Source: FEN-299 sp963717945
GTDB taxonomy: Bacteria; Acidobacteriota; Vicinamibacteria; Vicinamibacterales; Fen-181
Assembly: GCA_963717945.1 (NCBI GenBank)
Contig: CAVQXT010000007.1
Coordinates: 1,364,001 to 1,428,000, forward strand
DNA: 64,000 bases
Direction: 5' to 3'
Below the pieces are notes generated by a model. The model ran no database searches and was not told the DNA's origin. It saw only the letters and a list, made by a program, of their open reading frames with translations. Position numbers and translations under genes: made by a program. Positions 1-7,265 of this stretch are shown one piece after another (position 1 is the first letter of the stretch; each line of letters starts with the position of its first letter).

Positions 1-107
1 GCCTTGACGAAGAGGCTTATCGCGGAAGCGGGCGACCCGTCGAGCGCCACGCCCAGCGCGGCCAGAGCGACCGCCAGGGCCAGGCGACTGCCAGTCCACC
101 GGTTCAT
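1..107 (-). CDS. N-terminus of an exported protein (runs off the window)
   Basis: Only the first 35 or so codons are inside the window. The ATG at 107 is preceded by a strong ribosome site (AAGGAGGGG, 3 nt before the ATG). The product begins MNRWTGSRLALAVALAALG: a short basic start, a hydrophobic core and an AxA-like cleavage region (SPASA), which is a typical Sec signal peptide. The mature part is outside the window, so the function cannot be told. It is transcribed divergently from the VWA protein at 350. Confidence 0.7.
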   Translation of the reverse strand, partial: MNRWTGSRLALAVALAALGVALDGSPASAISLFVK

Positions 108-251
108 GATCCCCTCCTTGGAACGCCAGATCCGCTGAGACGCCGGCCGATGCCGGGAGCATCCGACTGCTTTTGAGAACCCTATGAGTCCATTGTGCAC
201 CAACGCTGCCCGTCAGGAGCAAGCCGCGTCCGCCGCTTCTCGATGACCGCA

Positions 252-280
252 TTGACAAGCGGAGGGTGCGCCACTAGTCT
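252..280 (+). promoter_or_regulatory. Sigma70-like promoter for the VWA gene
   Basis: A perfect -35 box TTGACA (252-257), a 17-bp spacer and a -10 box TAGTCT (275-280) lie 69 bp before the ATG at 350. The same TTGACA/TAGTCT pair, with an 18-bp spacer, precedes the gene at 59228, which supports it as a real promoter class here. The rest of the 108-349 divergent gap shows nothing else recognisable. Confidence 0.55.
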
Positions 281-349
281 ACGGGCCAACCGGCGCCGCA
301 CCATTTCCTCTCGCGCGGTGTCATCGATCGGGTGGAAAGGGCCTAGCCC

Positions 350-3300
350 ATGCGTGCGCGGGACGTCGTCTCGACAGTTCTCTCCCTGGTGGCGCTCGGC
401 GCCCTGGTGGTCGTCTCTCCGTCGGCGGCGCCCGGGCCTCCGGCGGGCGGAACCGACGACGAGTTGATGGCGGTGCCGGGCGGCACGGCGGCGCTGCTCG
501 CGGCCGCCCGCCTTCCGGCCGGCGTGGAGCCCTCGCGCGCGTGGCTGGTTCTGGCCCGCGCGCTCCATGGAGGCCAGCCGGCGGAAGCCCCCGCGGTCAG
601 CGTGTCGACGCTCGAACCGTATCTTTCGGCAGCAGGCGCGAGAATAGAATCTGGAACCGATCGTGTGCCGGCGCTGTTGCCGACGGCTGTCTGGGAGCAG
701 GCCGTCTTCAACCGGGCCGTCGGCCCGGCAGACCTGGCCTTCTCCATCCTGCGGGACCGGCGGGCCGCGTTGATCTACGTCGGCCTGTTCTCGCTCGATC
801 CCGGCACCCTCGACTACTTCGCGGGCCACCCGGCGCTCATCGCCTCGCTCTGCAACGGCCCGGTCGGGCCGTTTGCCGCCTTCGCCGAGAGCCTGACGGT
901 TCGGGATGGACAAGTGGTGCTCCCGGGCGGCACCGCGCAGTTACAGGAGTGGGAGCGGCTCGTCGGAGTGCCCGCCGGCGAGCCCGCCCGTTTTCTCCCT
1001 GCGCTGCTCGAACGCGATGGCGGCCGCCTTGCGTGGCTGTTCGACAGCCTGGCCTCGCTCGACGAGGCGCGCCTGAAGTTCGCCGTGCAGGGCGACCTCG
1101 GCCGGCTCTACGACACATTCGGCCAGGAGGGCTCGCCGGTCGATTTCTCCCGGCAGCCGTTCCGGCGTCCCCCGTTCGATCTGGGCGTGGTGTTGACGAC
1201 GGTCGGCGTCGACGGCGATGGCCGCCTGGCCCCGCCCCGCAACCTGCGCTTGTGGAACAGCGTCTTCAGTCAGCGCGGCGCCGCCGCGGAGGGCGACGAG
1301 GTGAAAGGCCCGTGGCTGCTGCGGGCGCTGGCGACGGTCGACACCCGCGAGCGCCGGTCGCGGCTGGAGGCTCTCCTGTTCGCCCAGCGGGTCTTCGGGG
1401 CCCAGGGCGACGCCAATCGGTCCGCCCCCGCGCGACAGCGGCTGTCGCAGGCGCTCTCCGCCTTCTCCTCTCACTCGGCGCTCATGCTGACGTTCGAGCG
1501 CCTCGGCTTCACCGATCCGGCCGACTACCTGAACGCCGCTCGCACCGCGGACCTCCTCGACTCCGGGATCGATCGGTACCGCGCGACGCTTGGCGTGGCC
1601 ATGTTCCAAGGCGCGCTCGCCATCGTCGCGCGTTTGTCGCAGGTGGGGGAGGTCGAGGGAAACACGGCGCGGGACCTTGCCCGCGCGCTGCTCAGGCTGC
1701 CGGCGACCCCGCAGTCGCTATACGGCGACCACGTCCTCCTGTGGATCGAGGGACAACTGCTTCCCGCGTTGACTCCGGCGGCCGGCGCCGGAGGGGCGGA
1801 TGCGGACGGCCGCCTGCTGGACGGCCTGGCGGGAGTGGGCCACGGCGGAAGGTCGCCGGTCATCGAGTGGGAGGACCACGTCTATCGCGTGGACGCTGCA
1901 GCCGGCGAGCGCGCGCGGCTTCGCCGGGTCCGGGAGCGGCAGGGGGGTGGCGACCTGGCGACGCTGTTGCGTCTGCGTCAAATGAAATCGAAGGGAGATC
2001 CCGGATACGCGGCCGCGAGTTCGGACGCCATCTCCCGGCTCGGCTTGCAAGGAGGCCGGCGGCTCTTCTCGGTCGGCCAGCCGCCTCCGGAGGTCGGGGC
2101 GCAGGGGGCGTCGCCAAAGCCGGGCCAGGCCCAGGCGGCTGGGCGCGTGGACGCCTCAGCCGATTGGTTGAACGTCCTGTCGGCGGAGGTGTTGGCGTCG
2201 TACGCCTACGCCGTCGCGATCGGCGACCCGGAATCGCCAATGCTGCTGGCTGGCGATCCCGCCCGATCGCACGACTTCGCCGTCGGCCGCTCGGGCACCT
2301 GGCTGGTCGCGACCAGCGTGCGCGCCGACTCGCAATTGATCCTCCGCGGATCGCTCTTCGGGCTCGAGCGCGCGCTGGCCGTTCCGTCGCTGCGCCAGAC
2401 GATGCTCGACGCGCCGGCGGCGGCGCCGAGGATCGGCGAGGCGGACGTGCAAGGCATTGCCGAGTCGGCGGTGACGCTCGACCCGCTCCGCCTCGACGAC
2501 CAGGGGCGCGACGCGATGGCGGCCGTGCTGCGGCGCGGCCGGGAGCGCCTCGCCGCGGCCGCGCGGAACCCGGCGGATCTCGATGCCCTGGCCGAGCGGG
2601 CCGGGGTGGAGCGGTGGCGTCGGCGCCTGATGCGCATCGCCGTCGCCGGGGGCGTGGCGGCGGTGAGTCGCGACTGGTCGCTCGGCGAGATCTACGCCGT
2701 CGGCCTCGCGGATGACGTTGCCGGCGCGCAGGCCTGGGGTGTCGCGCAGCGTCCGCTCGACGGAAGCTGGCGATCCGCGATGCCGCTTCGGGTGGCGAAC
2801 CACGGTCTTGGCGGCCGGCTTGGCGCCGGACTGGCGGCCGCACGGATCACCGACCTTCACCTGCATGTTCTCGAGTGGCTGGCCGGGTCGAAACTGCCGG
2901 CCAGCCTCGCGCCCGCAATCCTTCGCGCGGCCGCGTGGGACCTGTCGATGGGCACGCAGATGGCGGACGCGGACGACTGGCTGGCCGCGATCCGGGTGGC
3001 GCAGGCTCTGCCCCCGGACCGGGTGGCGGATTACGTCTCGGCGCTGACGGCCGACGGGCCGCTCGTGCCGGTGGGCCCGGCTTCGTCGGCGAGCGCGTCC
3101 GGGCGGGGCGCGGGGCGATCGTTGCGTGTCCTTTCTCCGTCCGAGGGGGCGTACCAAAGCGGGGAAGTCTCGATTCGAGCGGCGGTCGAGCCTCCCGGCC
3201 AACCGGTCGACCGTGTGGCGTTCTTCGCCGACGGGCGCCTGGCGTGCACGGTGGAGCAGCCGCCGTTCGAGTGCGCGTGGAACGCCGGCGCCGCAGTTCG

Positions 3301-4180
3301 TTCGCACATGTTCCGGGTCGTGGCCTACCTGCCCGGCGGCCAGCGGCTGGCGCAGACGGTCCGGACGACCGGGGTGGATTATGCCGAGAACAGCGGCGTC
3401 GAGATGGTTCACGTCACCGTGACGGTGCTCGACAACGGCCGGTTCGTGACCGGCCTGCCGCGTGAGGCCTTCCGGGTGTTCGAGGACGGCGTCGAGCAGC
3501 CGATCAATTACTTCGCCGCCGAGACGAGCCCGCTCGAGCTCGTCGTCGGCGTGGACGTCAGCGGGAGCCTGGGCCGGGCGATCGATCAGCTCAGGGAGAA
3601 CGTCGGCTATTTCGTGTCCGCGCTTCGGCCGGCGGATCGGGTGACGCTGACCCTCTTCAACGAGAACTTCTTCGTGCTGACGCCGCCGTCGGCGGATCTG
3701 GACGCGCGCATGAAGGCCGCGGGCCGCCTCGCGCCCTGGGGCTCGACGTCGCTCTACGAGGCGCTCGTGCGATCGTTCGACCTCCTCGGCAGGCAGGCCC
3801 GGCGGCGCGGGCTCGTCGTGTTCACCGACGGCGACGACACGTCGAGCCGCATCCCGCGGCAAGCCGTGGAACGGCGTTCCGAGACGAGCGACGCGGTGGT
3901 CTACGTCATCGGCCAGGGCCGCGCGGTGGCGTCCCCCGGCTTGAAGGATCTGTGCGGCCGTCTGGCGACGGTGAGCGGCGGCCGTGCCTTCTTTCCGCAG
4001 GAGACGAACGAACTGCGCGGGGTGATGGACGTGATCCTCGAAGAGATGTCCCACCAGTACCTGCTGTCCTACGCGCCACCCGCGGGGAAGCGCGACGGCG
4101 CGTTTCGGCGGATCAGCGTCGAGGTGGCCGGCGGCTACCAGGTCCGAGCCCGCCAGGGATACCGCCTGACCCCCCACTGA
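350..4180 (+). CDS. Exported VWA-domain protein, acidobacterial type
   Basis: A 1,276-residue protein with an N-terminal hydrophobic signal (about residues 5-28). The first 900 residues are Ala/Leu-rich and match no family I know. Around residues 925-1000 there is an Ig-like segment (about 'FFADGRLACTVEQPPFECAW'). From about residue 1015 to the end it is the VWA-related domain common in Acidobacteriota: a 'VTVLDNGRFVTGLPREAF' lead-in, then a metal-site motif DVSGS (residues ~1067-1071), GSTS, and FTDGDD. That domain usually mediates protein-protein contact or assembly through a bound divalent ion. The start is chosen for the signal peptide and GGAAAGG upstream. The gene stands alone, with its own promoter at 252-280. 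The partner is unknown; the long N-terminal region is the unusual part. Confidence 0.85.
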   Translation: MRARDVVSTVLSLVALGALVVVSPSAAPGPPAGGTDDELMAVPGGTAALLAAARLPAGVEPSRAWLVLARALHGGQPAEAPAVSVSTLEPYLSAAGARIESGTDRVPALLPTAVWEQAVFNRAVGPADLAFSILRDRRAALIYVGLFSLDPGTLDYFAGHPALIASLCNGPVGPFAAFAESLTVRDGQVVLPGGTAQLQEWERLVGVPAGEPARFLPALLERDGGRLAWLFDSLASLDEARLKFAVQGDLGRLYDTFGQEGSPVDFSRQPFRRPPFDLGVVLTTVGVDGDGRLAPPRNLRLWNSVFSQRGAAAEGDEVKGPWLLRALATVDTRERRSRLEALLFAQRVFGAQGDANRSAPARQRLSQALSAFSSHSALMLTFERLGFTDPADYLNAARTADLLDSGIDRYRATLGVAMFQGALAIVARLSQVGEVEGNTARDLARALLRLPATPQSLYGDHVLLWIEGQLLPALTPAAGAGGADADGRLLDGLAGVGHGGRSPVIEWEDHVYRVDAAAGERARLRRVRERQGGGDLATLLRLRQMKSKGDPGYAAASSDAISRLGLQGGRRLFSVGQPPPEVGAQGASPKPGQAQAAGRVDASADWLNVLSAEVLASYAYAVAIGDPESPMLLAGDPARSHDFAVGRSGTWLVATSVRADSQLILRGSLFGLERALAVPSLRQTMLDAPAAAPRIGEADVQGIAESAVTLDPLRLDDQGRDAMAAVLRRGRERLAAAARNPADLDALAERAGVERWRRRLMRIAVAGGVAAVSRDWSLGEIYAVGLADDVAGAQAWGVAQRPLDGSWRSAMPLRVANHGLGGRLGAGLAAARITDLHLHVLEWLAGSKLPASLAPAILRAAAWDLSMGTQMADADDWLAAIRVAQALPPDRVADYVSALTADGPLVPVGPASSASASGRGAGRSLRVLSPSEGAYQSGEVSIRAAVEPPGQPVDRVAFFADGRLACTVEQPPFECAWNAGAAVRSHMFRVVAYLPGGQRLAQTVRTTGVDYAENSGVEMVHVTVTVLDNGRFVTGLPREAFRVFEDGVEQPINYFAAETSPLELVVGVDVSGSLGRAIDQLRENVGYFVSALRPADRVTLTLFNENFFVLTPPSADLDARMKAAGRLAPWGSTSLYEALVRSFDLLGRQARRRGLVVFTDGDDTSSRIPRQAVERRSETSDAVVYVIGQGRAVASPGLKDLCGRLATVSGGRAFFPQETNELRGVMDVILEEMSHQYLLSYAPPAGKRDGAFRRISVEVAGGYQVRARQGYRLTPH

Positions 4181-4216
4181 ACCCGGATCGCGCGATAATC
4201 AGCGGAGAGGCAGCTC

Positions 4217-4864
4217 ATGCCGAAACTCCGCGTCCAGAGCTTTGCGATATCGATCGACGGCTACGGGGCCGGACCGGGGCAGGACCTCGAGAATCCGTTG
4301 GGCATCGGCGGCCCCGAACTCATGGAGTGGCTCTTCCGGACGCGCCTGTGGCGAAAGATGCACGGGCATGACGACGGGGAAGCCGGTGTCGACAACCGGA
4401 TGGCCGAAGAAGGCTTCGCGGGCGTCGGCGCCTGGATCCTGGGACGGAACATGTTCGGTCCTGTCCGGGGACCCTGGCTGGACGAGAGCTGGAAAGGGTG
4501 GTGGGGCGACGAGCCGCCGTATCACACGCCCGTCTTCGTGCTGACCCATCACCGGCGTGCGCCGCTCGCGATGGCCGGGGGCACGGAGTTCCGGTTCGTG
4601 ACCGAAGGGATCCACGCGGCGCTCGAGCAGGCGACGGCCGCGGCGGGCGGCCTCGACGTTCGCCTGGGCGGCGGCGTCGCCACCATTCGACAGTATTTGA
4701 AAGCGAAGCTGATCGACCGGCTGCACCTGGTCTTCCGTCCGGTCCTGCTCGGCTCCGGGGAGCACTTGCTGAACGGGATCGATCTGCGGGCCCTGGGCTA
4801 CGAATGCGCCGGGTGCGTGGCAGGGGAACGCGCGACGCACATCCTGCTGCGCAAGCGCGAGTGA
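4217..4864 (+). CDS. RibD C-terminal/dihydrofolate-reductase-like protein
   Basis: 215 residues, the usual size for the stand-alone RibD-C/DHFR-like family (YyaP/YwjB type). Recognisable parts are the N-terminal strand 'LRVQSFAISIDGY', the 'GAWILGRNMFG' segment that corresponds to the nucleotide-binding region, 'TPVFVLTHHRRAP', and the C-terminal 'IDRLHLVFRPVLLGSGEHLL' stretch. Members are presumed NADPH-dependent reductases, but the substrate of most is unknown, so neither folate nor riboflavin synthesis should be assumed. The ATG is supported by GGAGAGG 6 nt upstream, and a GATAAT box sits close to the start. Monocistronic. Confidence 0.85.
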   Translation: MPKLRVQSFAISIDGYGAGPGQDLENPLGIGGPELMEWLFRTRLWRKMHGHDDGEAGVDNRMAEEGFAGVGAWILGRNMFGPVRGPWLDESWKGWWGDEPPYHTPVFVLTHHRRAPLAMAGGTEFRFVTEGIHAALEQATAAAGGLDVRLGGGVATIRQYLKAKLIDRLHLVFRPVLLGSGEHLLNGIDLRALGYECAGCVAGERATHILLRKRE

Positions 4865-4899
4865 TGCTCCCGTTCCAAACGCGGGAGGAGGTCGCCTCG

Positions 4900-5010
4900 A
4901 TGAACGCCTTGTTCCAGCGCCTCGTTGACGCGTCGGGCCCGCGCGCGAACCTCGTCGTTCGCCTGCTCGATTCGTGGCTGAGCCGCCGACGGGGGCCTGT
5001 CGAGGGCTGA
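4900..5010 (+). CDS. Possible 36-residue micro-protein
   Basis: A short frame (MNALFQRLVDASG...) with an unusually good ribosome site, GGAGGAGG, 8 nt before the ATG. The predicted peptide is amphipathic and Arg-rich towards its end (SRRRG). An in-frame ATG at 4864 that overlaps the previous stop would lengthen it to 48 residues. There is no recognisable domain. It could be a real small protein, a leader peptide or chance; only the ribosome site argues for translation. Confidence 0.35.
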   Translation: MNALFQRLVDASGPRANLVVRLLDSWLSRRRGPVEG

Positions 5011-5123
5011 TTGGAAACACCGCGCGTGGAATCGCCGGGCTGTCCCTCGCGCGCCGCGGCGTGAGAGGCCCTCTCGCCGGCACCGCGAGCGGCCCCGGCG
5101 AACGTGCCGGCTGCCGCCTACGC

Positions 5124-5129
5124 TATAAT
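5124..5129 (+). promoter_or_regulatory. -10 box TATAAT, copy 1 of a duplicated leader
   Basis: Perfect TATAAT within CGCTATAATCCG, 60 nt before the ATG at 5190. The same element at the same distance precedes the 2Fe-2S subunit gene at 6624. No consensus -35 is obvious. Confidence 0.55.
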
Positions 5130-5189
5130 CCGGAACCATCCACCGTCCAGGAGCCGTCTCGGTGTCGCTGCGTCACCACAGGTTCGTGC

Positions 5190-6539
5190 ATGCCCGAACA
5201 CCCGACCAATCGCGCCGCGCCGACGACAATCCTCGCCCGGCGCGGTTTCAGCACGACGGTCGGCGTCATCGGCATCGTGCTGGTGGCGGTCGGTATCGTC
5301 AGGTCTGCCGGGCTCGTGTCCCGGACCGGCGCGATCGATCTCCGGAACAGGGTCGTCGCGGCGCGCCAGGCCGGGCGTGGCCTCAACCCCTACTTGTTCA
5401 AGTGGACCCCGGCTTACCCCGAGACGCTGCTCGACGGCCGGGACCGTTCGGACTTGCGGTTTACCCGACTCACGTCGCCGCCCTCGGACGTCTGGCTTCA
5501 CAGCCTGTTTGCGGGCGTTGACTACGGCCGGCAGAAGTGGGCGAACTTCGTCCTCGCCTGGCTCGCGCTGGTCGCGATCGCCTGGTGGGCGGCGAGGTCG
5601 CTGGCGCTGCGCGTCCCGGCGGTGCTGCTCGCCACCGGCGCATACGCCGTGTCCGGACCCTGGCTGATTCATGTCGAGCGGGGGCAGCAGTACGTGTACC
5701 TGGCGTTGCTGCTCCTGCTGGCGCTGTGTCCGCCCCGCCCCCTGTTGGGCCCGTGGTTTCGCGGCCTCGCCGCGCTGCTCCGGCCTACTCTCTGGATCTC
5801 CATGTTCACGACCTTCCGGGAGCGCAGGATTCCGCGGTCCATTCTTCTTGCCGCGGGCGCGGGCGGCCTGCTCGCCCTGCCGACGCTGCTGGCGTACCCG
5901 ATCTCGTGGTGGTTCGACTTCCTGGCGTCGTCGCGTGACGCGTACCTGGAGTTGTGGGGTCTGAACGCTCGCATCGGGTTGCCTGGGGCGACCCCGGCGT
6001 TGGCGTACCCCGTCGCCCCGGAAGGCGATCCCGCGATGACGGCGGCGTGGTTGTTCAGAACCTGCGGGAGCGGGCTCATCCACTTCGCGAGGACGCTCGG
6101 GTGGATGCCGCCCTTCGGCCTGGCCACTGCAGTGACGCTGGCGGCGGGGCTCGTTGCGGGCATCGTGCTCTGGCGGGCCCGCGGCGAGCGCCTGGCGTCA
6201 TTCGCCGCGCGGTTCTTCGGGGCTGTCTACCTGACCGACTTCATCTCGCCGACGCCGCGCGGCGTCTACAATGCCGTCCTGTTCTTCCCGGCCATCCTGC
6301 TGGCCGTGGCCGGGCTGTTCCGGCCCCGGTCCTCGGACTGGCCGCGCCCGCGGATCGACTGGGATCGGCTCTGGGCGATCCTGGTGTCGGCAGGCCTCGG
6401 CATCTCGCTCGTCGGAACGATCCGGCCAGACGCCACAACGGTCGTCGTCGAGATCGCATTTGTCTGTGGCGCCGCGGTGGCGGTGTTGCGGCCGGTCGAA
6501 GCCCCCCCGAAGCCCACACCCCCGAAGCCCGAAGGGTGA
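5190..6539 (+). CDS. Polytopic membrane protein, GT87/DUF2029-like
   Basis: 449 residues with about ten hydrophobic segments. Segment 1 (about residues 20-40) is followed by an extracytoplasmic loop reading 'IDLRNRVVAARQAGRGLNPY', the arrangement seen in GT87/DUF2029 polyprenyl-phosphate-dependent mannosyltransferase-like proteins. A short 'HVERGQQYVYLALLLLLAL' segment also fits. The donor and acceptor are unknown and assignment rests on pattern only. A longer upstream frame (from 4974) exists but crosses the promoter, so I take the ATG at 5190. Odd feature: the first ~28 codons and the upstream leader are clearly related to those of the Mo-hydroxylase gene at 6624, including the RRGF of a Tat signal (see findings). 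It ends 84 nt before 6624. Confidence 0.75.
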   Translation: MPEHPTNRAAPTTILARRGFSTTVGVIGIVLVAVGIVRSAGLVSRTGAIDLRNRVVAARQAGRGLNPYLFKWTPAYPETLLDGRDRSDLRFTRLTSPPSDVWLHSLFAGVDYGRQKWANFVLAWLALVAIAWWAARSLALRVPAVLLATGAYAVSGPWLIHVERGQQYVYLALLLLLALCPPRPLLGPWFRGLAALLRPTLWISMFTTFRERRIPRSILLAAGAGGLLALPTLLAYPISWWFDFLASSRDAYLELWGLNARIGLPGATPALAYPVAPEGDPAMTAAWLFRTCGSGLIHFARTLGWMPPFGLATAVTLAAGLVAGIVLWRARGERLASFAARFFGAVYLTDFISPTPRGVYNAVLFFPAILLAVAGLFRPRSSDWPRPRIDWDRLWAILVSAGLGISLVGTIRPDATTVVVEIAFVCGAAVAVLRPVEAPPKPTPPKPEG

Positions 6540-6557
6540 AGGCGGAGCCGCCTGCGC

Positions 6558-6563
6558 TATAAT
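6558..6563 (+). promoter_or_regulatory. -10 box TATAAT for the molybdenum hydroxylase operon
   Basis: TATAAT in CTGCGCTATAATCCGC, 60 nt upstream of the ATG at 6624, with context and spacing matching the box at 5124. It sits between the membrane-protein gene and the hydroxylase operon, so the operon probably has its own transcription start. Confidence 0.55.
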
Positions 6564-6623
6564 CCGCAGGCACCCATCGTTCGGGTTCGGCGTTGAAGCC
6601 GTCCCGCCACCAGAGGTCTTTTC

Positions 6624-7265
6624 ATGTCCGAAAATCCGCACGATCCCGCAACGCCGCCGACAGGCTTCACCCGGCGCGGATTCATCGCGACCGTCGGCAC
6701 CGGCGCCGTCGCCGCGGCGGCCGCCGCGCGCGCCGCGACCGACCAGGCACCCGCCGGGGCGGACCTGGGCGACCCGGCCGACCTCGTCCGCGTCACGCTG
6801 ACCATCAACGGGCGCGCGCACCGCCTGCTCGTCGAACCGCGGTGGTCGCTGCTCTACGTCCTGCGCGAGCGGCTCGGCTTGACCGCCACCAAGCTCGGCT
6901 GCGAGCGCGGCGAATGCGGCGTCTGCACGGTGCTGGTCGACGACAAGCCGGCCTACTCCTGCATGATGCTGGCGGTCGAATCCGAGGGGAAGGCCATCGT
7001 CACGCTCGAAGGGCTGATGCGCGGCGAGGAGCTCGGACCGGTGCAGCGGGCCTTCGTCGAGCAGGACGCCTTCCAGTGCGGGTACTGCACGCCCGGCCAG
7101 GTCATGGCTGTCGAGGGGCTGCTGCGGGCAAATCCGGACCCCACGATCGACGAGATTCGCGCCGGCGTCAGCGGCAACATCTGCCGCTGCGGCGCCTACG
7201 CCCACATCTTCAAGGCGGGGCAGCGGGCCGCCGAGCTGAGGAAGCAGGAAGGAGGCCGCTCATGA
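6624..7265 (+). CDS. Xanthine dehydrogenase-family 2Fe-2S subunit, Tat-exported
   Basis: 213 residues. Residues 1-35 form a Tat signal (TRRGFIATVGTGAVAAA). Next comes a plant-type ferredoxin domain with the first cluster ligands in 'CERGECGVCTVLVDDKPAYSC' order (Cys pattern C-x4-C-x2-C-x11-C), then the [2Fe-2S]-binding helical domain with CGYCTPGQ and CRCGAY. This is the iron-sulfur subunit of a three-subunit molybdenum hydroxylase such as E. coli PaoABC (YagTSR), which passes electrons between the Mo and FAD subunits. The Tat signal implies that the folded complex is exported to the periplasm. The stop overlaps the next start (ATGA). The gene order here is small-large-FAD. Confidence 0.93.
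   Translation: MSENPHDPATPPTGFTRRGFIATVGTGAVAAAAAARAATDQAPAGADLGDPADLVRVTLTINGRAHRLLVEPRWSLLYVLRERLGLTATKLGCERGECGVCTVLVDDKPAYSCMMLAVESEGKAIVTLEGLMRGEELGPVQRAFVEQDAFQCGYCTPGQVMAVEGLLRANPDPTIDEIRAGVSGNICRCGAYAHIFKAGQRAAELRKQEGGRS

Noticed and set aside
4974..5189. A longer N-terminus for the membrane protein
   Set aside because: It covers the TATAAT box and leader shared with 6624; the ATG at 5190 matches the paralogous leader.
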